A stretch of DNA of 24,142 nt from NCBI GenBank assembly GCA_964420325.1, contig CAYQSU010000054.1, positions 1 through 24,142 of the forward strand, given 5' to 3'. Made by a program: the position numbers and the translations under genes. This document shows, piece after piece, positions 7,676 through 14,473 of this stretch. The notes under the pieces were generated by a model, which saw nothing but the letters and a program-made list of their open reading frames with translations, made no database searches and was not told the DNA's origin. The DNA comes from CAYQSU01 sp964420325 (GTDB taxonomy: Bacteria > Pseudomonadota > Alphaproteobacteria > Rhodospirillales > Defluviicoccaceae). Position 1 is the first letter of the stretch. Each line of letters opens with the position of its first letter.

Positions 7676-8584
7676 TCAGCCCCGCCGCCGCCGCCAGCCG
7701 GCGACGCCCAGGCCGGCGAGCGCGGTGAGGAACAACGGCAGCGCCGCCGGCACCGGCACCACGCCATGGATCACGTCGTTGCCGCAGTTGGCGGTGCCCC
7801 AGAGCACGGCGAAGCCGTCGACGAACTCGGAGAACAGCGCGTCGTCGAGGCCGGAGATGGTCCACGAATACTCGCGGCGGTAGCCGTGGGTCTGGAACAG
7901 CCCGCCCATCTGGGAATAAGTCACCGACGTGCCGGCGACCGTCGTGCCCTTGATCTCGACCGGGATCAGCCGGGCCTCGTCGGTCGGCGGCGGCGGGTTG
8001 CAGTCGGGCCCAGCGGGCACGCCCATGCACGTGTCGGACCACCAGCCGGCGACTTCGTCGTTCGGGAAAAGGTCGAGGCTGGTCCAGAACGGATCGGCGG
8101 CGTTGGTGGCCATCTGGAAGCTCGGGCTCGCCAGCACGGCGCTGCGTTCCGGCGGCAGAGCCGGGTTGGGGTTGGCCGTATAGTCGTACCCGGTGTTGAT
8201 GGCATACGTGAAGCCGGTGTTCGTCCCGGTCCGGTGCAGGTCGAAGAAGATGTCGGCCATGAAGTAGTCGGGGTAGCCGTCGAGCGCGACACCCGGGGCC
8301 GGGAAGTTGGTGCGGGCGCGGACGATGACGAGCTTGTCGGTCGTGTCCAGCTCGATCACGAGGCTGTGGGTGTCGAAGCCGAAGTTGCCGTTACCCCGAC
8401 CTCCCGTCGGGCCGACGACGTCGACCCAGTTGCCCTGATTGCCGATGCTGCCGTCAGCCTTTTCCTTGCTCTGCAGCACGTTGGTCGTGTCGAGGATTTC
8501 GTACACGACGTTGGCGTGCGCGAGGCTCGCCGGCAGGACGAGCGCAACACCCAGAAGCGCGATGGGAATGCGGGCGTGGATCAT
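7676..8584 (-). CDS. Secreted VPxPA/PEP-CTERM sorting-domain protein, paralogue B
   Basis: A 302-residue exported protein. It starts at ATG 8584 with AGGAGG 5 nt upstream, and has a signal peptide ending LAHA/N near residue 24. The mature region parallels paralogue A, including YPDYFMADIFFDL, YAINTGYDYTANPNP, the pair of cysteines in WWSDTCMGVPAGPDC, and WGTANCGNDVIHG. The C-terminus is a textbook tripartite sorting signal: VPVPAALP, a hydrophobic helix of about 15 residues, then WRRRRG, as in the VPLPA/PEP-CTERM families of alphaproteobacteria. That predicts export, anchoring and processing by an exosortase encoded elsewhere. A hyphomicrobial-type surface or exopolysaccharide role is plausible but not shown. 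It lies upstream of paralogue A and is probably the older or better-kept copy. Confidence 0.82.
   Translation of the reverse strand: MIHARIPIALLGVALVLPASLAHANVVYEILDTTNVLQSKEKADGSIGNQGNWVDVVGPTGGRGNGNFGFDTHSLVIELDTTDKLVIVRARTNFPAPGVALDGYPDYFMADIFFDLHRTGTNTGFTYAINTGYDYTANPNPALPPERSAVLASPSFQMATNAADPFWTSLDLFPNDEVAGWWSDTCMGVPAGPDCNPPPPTDEARLIPVEIKGTTVAGTSVTYSQMGGLFQTHGYRREYSWTISGLDDALFSEFVDGFAVLWGTANCGNDVIHGVVPVPAALPLFLTALAGLGVAGWRRRRG
8162..8210. repeat. Direct repeat copy 2 (49 identical bases within paralogue B)
   Basis: Second copy of the 49-nt block at 7082-7130. Because third codon positions are also unchanged across the block while flanking sequence differs, recent gene conversion between the tandem genes is a possible explanation besides selection on the protein. 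Confidence 0.9.
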
Positions 8585-8673
8585 GAGCACCTCCTACCCC
8601 TCTTGTTGGTTGGACGCTGGGCGCGTTGCCCGGCCCGGGGCGGAGCGGCTCCGGCGCTGCCCGCCTCGAAGCC

Positions 8674-8804
8674 AAAAAAAAAGCTTACCACAAATGCGGG
8701 AACAAGCCACGTGAATTGTGGCGCTTCCGTGACCGCAACGCAGACCTGACTTCAACCGTTTCCTGCAAGCCTACGGGCTGCCGTGGTCTTTTCGGTTGCA
8801 GGAA
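8674..8804 (-). promoter_or_regulatory. Candidate structured leader / attenuator or small RNA ending in T9
   Basis: On the reverse strand this stretch first holds a 9-bp inverted repeat (8804-8796 with 8768-8760, TTCCTGCAA/TTGCAGGAA). It overlaps a competing CAACCG/CGGTTG pairing (8798-8793 with 8758-8753). Next comes a GCCAC/GTGGC hairpin (8722-8718 with 8710-8706), a short CCGC/GTGG stem, and then a run of nine T (8682-8674). A hairpin followed by T9 is terminator-like, and the mutually exclusive upstream pairings recall attenuation. The element ends 90 nt before the start of paralogue B. No known riboswitch consensus was recognised. The rest of the 8585-9030 gap shows nothing further I can name. 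Confidence 0.4.
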
Positions 8805-9030
8805 GGGGGTCACGGGCGGCAGGCGGCACCCGATTCGGTTTCAGAGCCGGGGCGGGCGTGCCGCCGGCGCCTGGCCCGGCGCCGCCCTGTCAGCGGAAAT
8901 CCCCGCCGGTTCAGGGCCTTGGCTTCGCGGCGAGGGTGCCCGCGGCGGCTTAACGGTTTGGCAACGAAGGCCTCGATAGCGTCGCCACCGGTCGCGTACA
9001 ACCCAACATCTTGTGGAAGGGACTGGTTCG

Positions 9031-9324
9031 ATGTCATTCATCTCGTATCCGACCGGATCCGAAGCGGCGTTGCCCGAGCGCACCCTGTGGCTCGCGGTGC
9101 TCCGCCAGGCGTTCCATGACGCCTGCGTGCTGCCGAAGGGGCGCGAGCGCGACGAGGCGCGGCACTGGCTCTCGCACCCCAGCCGGGATCTCACGCTGGT
9201 CTCGGCGCTCGCCGGCCTCTCCGCCGAGGCGGTGATGGCCCGCGCCCGCGCGCTCGGCGCCCTCGACGGCTGGTACGCCGCGCCGCCGCGGCCGCGCGCG
9301 GTCGCCCGCCGCCGCGCCGCCTGA
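9031..9324 (+). CDS. Small conserved-looking hypothetical protein (97 aa)
   Basis: A 97-residue cytoplasmic protein. ATG 9031 is preferred because GGAAGGGA sits about 8 nt upstream; an earlier in-frame ATG at 9013 precedes that site. The body, LWLAVLRQAFHDACV then ARHWLSHPSRDLTLVSALAGL and AEAVMARARAL, resembles small uncharacterised proteins common in alphaproteobacteria, in which a W-x(n)-S-x-D-x-x-x-V-x-x-LAGL pattern recurs and which sometimes occur in prophages. The predicted helices could form a helix-turn-helix-like unit, but that is inference. The Ala/Arg-rich tail (RPRAVARRRAA) could bind nucleic acid. It stands alone, followed by a 238-nt gap before the DUF2336 gene. Confidence 0.7.
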   Translation: MSFISYPTGSEAALPERTLWLAVLRQAFHDACVLPKGRERDEARHWLSHPSRDLTLVSALAGLSAEAVMARARALGALDGWYAAPPRPRAVARRRAA

Positions 9325-9381
9325 GCGCCCCGGCGCACAAACCTGGCCCGTCGGGATGGCAGCCGGCCTACGTCCGGGTGA

Positions 9382-9411
9382 TTGAAACCGAATCCGCCCC
9401 GGGGGTAGCAT
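9382..9411 (+). promoter_or_regulatory. Candidate sigma-70 promoter for the DUF2336 gene
   Basis: TTGAAA (9382-9387) and TAGCAT (9406-9411) are separated by 18 nt, in a locally AT-richer part of the 9325-9562 gap. Transcription would begin near 9418, giving a leader of about 145 nt that contains a possible 41-codon ORF. It is a fair match, not a perfect one. Confidence 0.45.
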
Positions 9412-9453
9412 GCCTTCAAATTCTCTTTGTGCGCGGAAGGGAGGCGTGGGGAG

Positions 9454-9579
9454 GTGAGCCGGGCGGTGCCGTTTCGCTTCGATCGCCCGGGCGTCGCAGA
9501 CGAGGCGGGCCCGGTGAGCGCCGGCACCGACAGCGTCCAGGCCCGGAAGGAGGGCCCGAGGCATGCCGCGGCTCGATAG
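9454..9579 (+). CDS. Possible 41-aa ORF overlapping the DUF2336 start
   Basis: A GTG at 9454 with a strong AAGGGAGG site 9 nt upstream opens 41 codons (beginning MSRAVPFRFDRPG) that end with TAG at 9577-9579, 17 nt inside the DUF2336 gene and in another frame. The spacing and the ribosome site are better than chance would usually give, and the overlap could couple translation of the two. I recognise no family. It may instead be an untranslated leader. Confidence 0.3.
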   Translation: MSRAVPFRFDRPGVADEAGPVSAGTDSVQARKEGPRHAAAR

Positions 9580-10690
9580 CGACTACCTGCTGGCGCTGGC
9601 ACGCCTCAAGACCGTCGAGAGCCGGGCAACGCTGGCGGAGACGATCACCGACCTGTTCTCCGAGAAGGGCGAGTTCCTCAGCGACTGGGAGCGGGAGGCG
9701 ATGTCGGCGATGCTGCATGCGGTCGTCGGCGACATCGAGCAGGCCCTCCGCCGGGCGTTCCGCGAGAGGCTGAAGGCGCTCCCGGGGTGCGCCCCCGATC
9801 TCCTGGCCCGAGTCGCCGACGACCGGGCGGAGGTCGCCTATCCGGTGCTGACCCAGAGCCCCACCCTTCACGCCGAGGAGCTCGTCGAGGTGGTCCGCCA
9901 TCGCGCGCTCGAGCAGCGGCTTGGCCTGGCCCTCCGCGCCGCCGCCAGCCGGCGCGCCGAGGAGGAAGCGGCCGCGACCGCCGAGCCGGGGGTGGCGGAG
10001 GCGCTGATGCGGAGCGCCGGCGAGCGCGTGGCCAAGGCGGCGGCGACCTACGTTCTCGACCGCTCGAAGGAGGCCGAGTCCCGAAAGGACCCTGTGGTCC
10101 GGCGCAGCGAGCTCAGCCCCGATCTCGCCAAGCGCATGTTCCTCTGGGTCTCCGCCGCGCTCCGCCGCCACCTCATCGACCATCTCGGGCTCGACGAAGA
10201 CACCGTCGACGAGATGATGGAGCGGGTCGTCGCCGAGCAGATCCGCGGCATCGGCGAGGCGCCGCCGCCGACCGGCGCCGAGCGGCTCGCCGACGTCCTT
10301 GCCGAGGAGGGGCTGATCGACCACGATCTGCTGCTGAGAACGGTGACCGAGGGCGAGATCGGCCTGTTCGTCGCGCTGTTCGCCCGCACCACCGGGCTTC
10401 GCGCCCGCCTGGTGCGCCGCATCCTGTTCGAGCCCGGCGGCGAGGGTCTCGCCATCGCCTGCAAGGCGATCGGCGTCGGCCGCGAGATCTTCGCCCGCGT
10501 GTTCGCCGCGAGCCGCAGCGCCCGGCTGCAGCGGGACGCGATGACGCGCATCGAGACCACCCGGGCGGTGGCGTTCTACGATCTGCTCGGGCTGGAGAGC
10601 GCCCAGCGGGTGGTGCGGAAGTGGCGGCTGAGCCCGGACTATGCGGCGGCGATCCGGGAGCTGCAGATGGCCTCGGGCCCCTCGGCCTGA
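9563..10690 (+). CDS. DUF2336 domain-containing protein
   Basis: A 375-residue, almost entirely alpha-helical, charged cytoplasmic protein. The spacing of Leu/Ala/Val-rich helices, with segments such as PVLTQSPTLHAEELVEVV, RHRALEQRLGL and the GEIGLFVALFARTTGL region, matches the DUF2336 family widespread in alphaproteobacteria. A few family members have been tied to cell-cycle or motility signalling, but no general biochemical function is established. No signal peptide or membrane segment is visible. ATG 9563 has AAGGAGGG 8 nt upstream. It precedes a PAS-GGDEF protein by 132 nt; that gene has its own promoter, so the pairing suggests, but does not prove, a shared signalling role. Confidence 0.82.
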   Translation: MPRLDSDYLLALARLKTVESRATLAETITDLFSEKGEFLSDWEREAMSAMLHAVVGDIEQALRRAFRERLKALPGCAPDLLARVADDRAEVAYPVLTQSPTLHAEELVEVVRHRALEQRLGLALRAAASRRAEEEAAATAEPGVAEALMRSAGERVAKAAATYVLDRSKEAESRKDPVVRRSELSPDLAKRMFLWVSAALRRHLIDHLGLDEDTVDEMMERVVAEQIRGIGEAPPPTGAERLADVLAEEGLIDHDLLLRTVTEGEIGLFVALFARTTGLRARLVRRILFEPGGEGLAIACKAIGVGREIFARVFAASRSARLQRDAMTRIETTRAVAFYDLLGLESAQRVVRKWRLSPDYAAAIRELQMASGPSA

Positions 10691-10747
10691 GAGCGGCCGC
10701 AAGGCCCGGAGGCGGCGCGGGGGGTGCGGGCGACGCGCGATGAGTGT

Positions 10748-10777
10748 TTGAAGGCCGCGACTATTTCGATGTAGGAT
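10748..10777 (+). promoter_or_regulatory. Candidate sigma-70 promoter for the diguanylate cyclase
   Basis: TTGAAG (10748-10753) and TAGGAT (10772-10777) are spaced by 18 nt, with a probable start of transcription near 10784, about 40 nt before the chosen ATG. The stretch 10741-10798 is clearly more AT-rich than its surroundings. Confidence 0.5.
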
Positions 10778-10822
10778 CTCTGAGTTTTTCAACCTTTGCG
10801 TCGGCGAGCGCGAGCTCTGCGA

Positions 10823-12088
10823 ATGCCGCGTGTCTCAACGCTGCCTGAAGAGAAGAGGAAACGGTGCCGGGTGCTTCTGGCGGCTGGCGACCCAACGGTC
10901 GGCGCGGCCGTGCGCGAGGCCCTTGCCGGTCTCGCCGTCGACGTCGTCGACGCCGACCCCGAGGCCGGACCGGTCCCCGCGCGCGAGCGCTTTGAGCGGC
11001 TGGCGCGGCTCGGCCACTGGGAATGGGTGCCGAGCGGCACCGCCCTCTGCTCCGCCACTCTGTTGGAGATTCTCGGTCTCTCGACCGCCGACCGGCGCCT
11101 CGGCTACGGTCGCTTTCTCAGGCTCGTCCATCCCGACGACCGCGCCGCCGTCGTCGGGGCGATCCGCAGCGCGCGCCGCGCCGCCACCGGCTTCCGGCTC
11201 GACCACCGCGTTCTCGACGCCGACGGCGGCCAACGGACGATCTTCCATCGGGCCGAGCCGGTCGTCGATGCCGCGGGCCGGGCGATCGGCGCCGTCGGCA
11301 TCGTCCAGGACGTGACCGACCGCGACCGGCGAGAGAGCGAGATGCGGAGGCTCGCCCATTACGACCCGCTGACCGGCCTCCCCAACCGCACCCTGCTCCT
11401 CGACCTGCTCGGGCGCGCGATCGCCGGGGCGAGACGGCAGGGCTGCCTGGTCGCCGTGCTGTTCATCGACCTCGACGGCTTCAAGCCGGTCAACGACCGC
11501 CTCGGCCACCAGGCCGGCGATGCGCTGCTTTGCGCGGCGGCGAAGCGCTTCCTCAACTGCCTACGCAGCCGGGACGCCCGCGCCGGCACCGCCACCGACG
11601 CGGACCGCGGCCAACCCCTGGGCGATACCGTGGCCCGGCTGGGCGGCGACGAGTTCGTCGCCGTGCTCACCGACGTCCGCGAGCCCGGCACCGGCACCGC
11701 GGTCGCCCGCCGCCTCAACGAGGCGCTGGCGGCGCCGTTCACGATCGAGGGGAGCGCGGTGCGGGTCACCGCGAGCATCGGCGTCGGTCTCTATCCCGCC
11801 GACGGGGCGGACGCCGAAACCCTGATCAAGGCCGCGGACCGCGCCATGTACCGGGCCAAGGCCCGGGGCCGCAACCGCTTCGCCGTTGCCGGCGCCGACC
11901 CGGGTTGCGGCGCGCGCACCCAAGCGGTCGCGGCATCGGCCGGTCCTTACCTGCAGGCTCCTCTCCAGGACCGGCGGCCGTCCGTTCGGGGCGTCGCCGG
12001 ACCGGCCGACCCGGACGGCCAGGCGGGCGACGGCCGCGCGCCACCGGAGCTCTCGCACTGGGAGATCGCGCTCGTCCTCGCCTCCTGA
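10823..12088 (+). CDS. PAS-GGDEF diguanylate cyclase
   Basis: A 421-residue soluble protein that should make cyclic di-GMP from two GTP. Residues about 15-45 (CRVLLAAGDPTVGAAVREAL) look like the first strand-helix-strand of a response-regulator receiver, with its acidic pocket lost. A PAS_3-type sensor follows (about 56-168: LARLGHWEW, LVHPDDR, VGIVQDVTDR), then a GGDEF domain (about 177-355) with DPLTGLPNR, FIDLDGFK, an intact GGDEF at 274-278, and ASIGVGLYP. The inhibitory RxxD site five residues before the motif reads PLGD, so product inhibition there is probably lost. About 16 extra residues sit just before it. A Pro/Ala-rich tail of about 65 residues has no recognised domain. ATG 10823 is chosen over TTG 10796; the ribosome site is weak. 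Confidence 0.88.
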   Translation: MPRVSTLPEEKRKRCRVLLAAGDPTVGAAVREALAGLAVDVVDADPEAGPVPARERFERLARLGHWEWVPSGTALCSATLLEILGLSTADRRLGYGRFLRLVHPDDRAAVVGAIRSARRAATGFRLDHRVLDADGGQRTIFHRAEPVVDAAGRAIGAVGIVQDVTDRDRRESEMRRLAHYDPLTGLPNRTLLLDLLGRAIAGARRQGCLVAVLFIDLDGFKPVNDRLGHQAGDALLCAAAKRFLNCLRSRDARAGTATDADRGQPLGDTVARLGGDEFVAVLTDVREPGTGTAVARRLNEALAAPFTIEGSAVRVTASIGVGLYPADGADAETLIKAADRAMYRAKARGRNRFAVAGADPGCGARTQAVAASAGPYLQAPLQDRRPSVRGVAGPADPDGQAGDGRAPPELSHWEIALVLAS

Positions 12089-12118
12089 GGTCGCGGACGC
12101 CCGGCGGCGGAATCACGA

Positions 12119-12147
12119 GACCCCACCCTGAGGCTCAGGGTGGGGTC
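12119..12147. terminator. 13-bp hairpin between convergent genes (bidirectional terminator candidate)
   Basis: GACCCCACCCTGA (12119-12131) pairs perfectly with 12135-12147 around a 3-nt GGC loop. It is 31 nt past the diguanylate cyclase stop and 37 nt past the convergent 66-aa ORF. There is no U-tract on either strand, so it may act with Rho or protect 3' ends rather than terminate alone. Confidence 0.6.
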
Positions 12148-12183
12148 CGGCTTCGCGGCGAAGGAGGCGGTGTTGCTTCTCGC

Positions 12184-12384
12184 CTAGCCGCGCTGCTGTC
12201 CCTTGTCCGGGGCCGGCCTGGCCCTCGCGGCATCTCCGGTCGCCAGCAGGCCGCTCGCCTCGAGCTGCGCCTTGGCGATCAGCGCCTTGACCACGGTCGG
12301 AAACCACAGCCGGAGGATCTTCCGGTCCTCGCGGCAGACCAGCTCAGCGCCCGAGCGGTTCCTTTCGATCGTGCATCTCACCAT
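12184..12384 (-). CDS. Hypothetical small protein (66 aa)
   Basis: A 66-residue ORF starting MVRCTIERNRSGAELVCRED and continuing KILRLWFPTVVKALIAKAQLEA before a charged tail. Codon third positions are strongly G/C, as in the neighbouring genes, and the hydrophobic pattern suggests one amphipathic helix. The ribosome site before ATG 12384 is weak; GTG 12381 is an alternative, and the frame is open further upstream to 12681. I do not recognise a family. It is convergent with the diguanylate cyclase and alone on its strand. It could be a chance ORF. Confidence 0.45.
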   Translation of the reverse strand: MVRCTIERNRSGAELVCREDRKILRLWFPTVVKALIAKAQLEASGLLATGDAARARPAPDKGQQRG

Positions 12385-12512
12385 CGCGACGGATCCAGGT
12401 TGTCGCCTCGTCCCTGCGTTGCGGCCCGTCCCGAAGGGCACGCCCTCCTGCAATCTTCGGCTGCATGATAGCAGTTCCGGCAACCCTTCGCGCCCCTCAT
12501 CCGGGGAAGGCG

Positions 12513-12527
12513 TTAACAAGAGGTTAG
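12513..12527. promoter_or_regulatory. CtrA-like box, one mismatch (TTAA-N7-TTAG)
   Basis: TTAACAAGAGGTTAG matches the CtrA consensus TTAA-N7-TTAA in seven of eight positions. It sits in the 384-nt gap (12385-12768) between the 66-aa ORF and the helicase, about 130 nt before the former and 148 nt before the latter's -35. I see no clear minus-strand promoter beside it. Apart from this box and the helicase promoter, the gap holds nothing recognisable. Confidence 0.35.
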
Positions 12528-12660
12528 CAGGACGCCCGGGCGGCGGCCGGCTCCCGGGCGACCGCCTGCAGGGCGATCGGGCACAGGCCGCCGCGATCTC
12601 GTCCATGGCGCCGTCCTCACCTCGCTTGTGCGATTCCCTCGGATTTCCGTGCGGTTGGCG

Positions 12661-12688
12661 TTGACTTGGGCCCGGGGACATCTAATAT
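12661..12688 (+). promoter_or_regulatory. Sigma-70 promoter for the DEAD-box helicase operon
   Basis: TTGACT (12661-12666) and TAATAT (12683-12688) lie 16 nt apart, in an AT-rich island. Both hexamers are close to consensus. Transcription would start near 12695, leaving a leader of about 75 nt before ATG 12769. No other promoter is evident before the helicase. Confidence 0.7.
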
Positions 12689-12768
12689 CTTGCGTTCATG
12701 GTTCACGGTCATGGTTCATCATCGACGCCGTCGCGTCGCCTGCGGGCTGCTTCGCACCGTCTAGGTTG

Positions 12769-14202
12769 ATGGGATTCTCTGAACTCGGTCTCAGCGAGGA
12801 CGTCCTTCGAGCCGTCACCGACGCCGGCTACAGCGAACCGACGCCCATCCAGGAACAAGCCATCCCTTACATCCTCATGGGGCGGGACATCTTCGGCTGC
12901 GCGCAAACGGGGACCGGCAAGACGGCTTCGTTCACCCTGCCGATGATCGAGATCCTCGCGGCCGGCCGGGCGAAGGCGCGCATGCCGCGGTCGCTCATTC
13001 TGGAACCGACGCGGGAACTTGCGGCGCAGGTCGCCGAGAACTTCGAGACCTACGGCAAGTACCACCGGCTCGCCAAGGTGCTGCTGATCGGCGGCGAATC
13101 GATGGCCGATCAGCTCAAGGTGCTCGAGCGCGGCGTCGATGTCCTCATCGCCACGCCCGGCCGGCTTCTCGACGTGTTCGACCGCGGCTACCTCCTGATG
13201 AACGACGTCCGGATCCTGGTGATCGACGAAGCCGACCGCATGCTCGACATGGGCTTCATTCCCGATGTCGAGCGGATCATCGGGCTCGTCTCACGCATGC
13301 GTCAGACGCTGTTGTTCTCGGCGACCATGCCGCGGGAGATCCGCCGACTCGCCGAGGCGTTCCTGACCAATCCCAAGGAGATCATGGTCTCGCCGTCGGC
13401 CACTCCGGCCGCCACCGTGGCCCAGGCGCTTCTCGTTGTCGACGATCACTCGACCGCGGAGCCGCGGGGTGCCCACCGCGCCAAACGGGCCGCCCTGCGT
13501 CAGCTCATTCGCGAGAAGGGCCTCGCGAGCGGCCTCATCTTCTGCAACCGCAAGCGCGACATCGGCGTCCTCCAGCGCTCGCTCAGCCGCCGCGGCTTCG
13601 ATGCCGCCATGCTGCACGGCGACATGGCGCAGTCGGCGCGTTCCGAGGTGCTGGCCCGGTTCAAGGAAGGCAAGGTGCCGTTCCTGGTGTGCAGCGACGT
13701 CGCCGCCCGCGGCCTCGACATCACCAGCTTCGATGCCGTGGTCAACTTCGACGTGCCGTCGAACCCGGAGGACTACGTCCACCGGATCGGCCGCACCGGC
13801 CGCGCCGGCCGGCAGGGCCGGGCGTTCACGGTGGCCACGCCCCAGGACGGCAAGTATGTCCAGGCCATCGAGCAGCTCATCGGAACGGCGATCCCGCGGA
13901 TCCGCATCGAAGGCCTCGATGCCGGCGAGCTCGCCCTGCCGAGCCGGAGGGGCCGGGGGAGAAAGGGACGCGGCCGGGGGCCCGAACGCGTCGAGGCTGC
14001 GGCGCCCCCTCGAGCCACGCCCGCGATCGCCGACGCGGACCGGCACCGGCGGCAGAAGCCGGAGAGGAGGCCGCCTGAGCGGCGCGAGAGAGAGCCCGAG
14101 GAGCCCGTGGTCGGCATGGGAGACCACGTACCGGCATTTCTGCTGCGGGCGCCGACGCCGGAAGCGAAGCCGCGGGGCAAGCGCCAGAAGGAGCTGGCCT
14201 AG
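12769..14202 (+). CDS. DEAD-box ATP-dependent RNA helicase
   Basis: A 477-residue cytoplasmic RNA helicase that unwinds short RNA duplexes in ribosome assembly or mRNA turnover. All core motifs are present: Q-motif TPIQEQ (Gln28), AQTGTGKT (45-52), PTRELA (80-85), TPGR (129-132), DEAD (153-156), SAT (184-186), ARGLDI (313-318) and HRIGRTGR (338-345). After about residue 392 comes a basic, low-complexity tail rich in Arg, Gly, Pro and Glu, as in RhlE-like proteins, ending with a hydrophobic GMGDHVPAFLLRAP patch that may be a partner-binding motif. ATG 12769 fits the family start; the 47 further residues open to 12628 include the promoter and are not coding. The ribosome site is weak. The next gene begins 12 nt after the stop, so the two are probably one operon. 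Confidence 0.95.
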   Translation: MGFSELGLSEDVLRAVTDAGYSEPTPIQEQAIPYILMGRDIFGCAQTGTGKTASFTLPMIEILAAGRAKARMPRSLILEPTRELAAQVAENFETYGKYHRLAKVLLIGGESMADQLKVLERGVDVLIATPGRLLDVFDRGYLLMNDVRILVIDEADRMLDMGFIPDVERIIGLVSRMRQTLLFSATMPREIRRLAEAFLTNPKEIMVSPSATPAATVAQALLVVDDHSTAEPRGAHRAKRAALRQLIREKGLASGLIFCNRKRDIGVLQRSLSRRGFDAAMLHGDMAQSARSEVLARFKEGKVPFLVCSDVAARGLDITSFDAVVNFDVPSNPEDYVHRIGRTGRAGRQGRAFTVATPQDGKYVQAIEQLIGTAIPRIRIEGLDAGELALPSRRGRGRKGRGRGPERVEAAAPPRATPAIADADRHRRQKPERRPPERREREPEEPVVGMGDHVPAFLLRAPTPEAKPRGKRQKELA

Positions 14203-14214
14203 GGGGCGGCGTCC

Positions 14215-14457
14215 GTGCAGACCATCTTCGTCCAGGTCAAGTGCCAGCTCGGCAAGGCCTACCAGGTCGCCGAGGAGATCGTCGAGAACGTCGAGAACGT
14301 GTCGGAAGTGTATTCTATTTCAGGAAACTACGATCTGTTGTTGAAGTGCTACCTCGAGGATGGCCGGGACATCGGCCATTTCGTCAACGAGAAGATCCAG
14401 ACGCTCTCCGGAATTCAGGACACCTTCACCATCATCGCCTTCAAGGCGTTCAACTGA
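14215..14457 (+). CDS. Stand-alone Lrp/AsnC ligand-binding (RAM) domain protein
   Basis: An 80-residue protein consisting only of the AsnC_trans_reg/RAM fold: MQTIFVQVKCQLGKAYQVAE, then VSEVYSISGNYDLLLKCY and FTIIAFKAFN. The DNA-binding helix-turn-helix of full Lrp proteins is absent and there is no space for one. RAM-only proteins form ring-like oligomers that bind small molecules such as amino acids; some pair with full-length Lrp proteins. GTG 14215 has AGGGGG 8 nt upstream and lies 12 nt after the helicase stop, so it is probably co-transcribed with the helicase. The ligand is unknown. Confidence 0.9.
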   Translation: MQTIFVQVKCQLGKAYQVAEEIVENVENVSEVYSISGNYDLLLKCYLEDGRDIGHFVNEKIQTLSGIQDTFTIIAFKAFN

Positions 14458-14473
14458 TCCCGGCTCCGCCCGC

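Noticed and set aside
8695..8710. Sigma-54-like GG...GC site upstream of paralogue B
   Set aside because: The spacing between GG and GC is 9 nt, while sigma-54 promoters need 10; the flanking bases also differ.
6686..8749. 687-aa plus-strand ORF
   Set aside because: Antisense to both secreted paralogues, which have signal peptides, ribosome sites and sorting tails. Its internal repeats only mirror the gene duplication.
8722..8750. Resemblance to the signal-recognition-particle RNA core (GTCAGGTC ... GGAAGC)
   Set aside because: Only a few bases agree; the conserved tetraloop and symmetric internal loop are missing and no long enclosing helix forms.
8942..8966. CtrA-like TTAACGGTTTGGCAA before the 97-aa gene
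   Set aside because: Only six of the eight fixed positions match; too weak to call.
8841..9602. 253-aa minus-strand ORF
   Set aside because: Antisense to the 97-aa gene and spans two unrelated gaps; no motif and no ribosome site.
12628..12768. N-terminal extension of the helicase to 12628
   Set aside because: The region contains the -35 and -10 promoter elements and has no similarity to DEAD-box N-termini.
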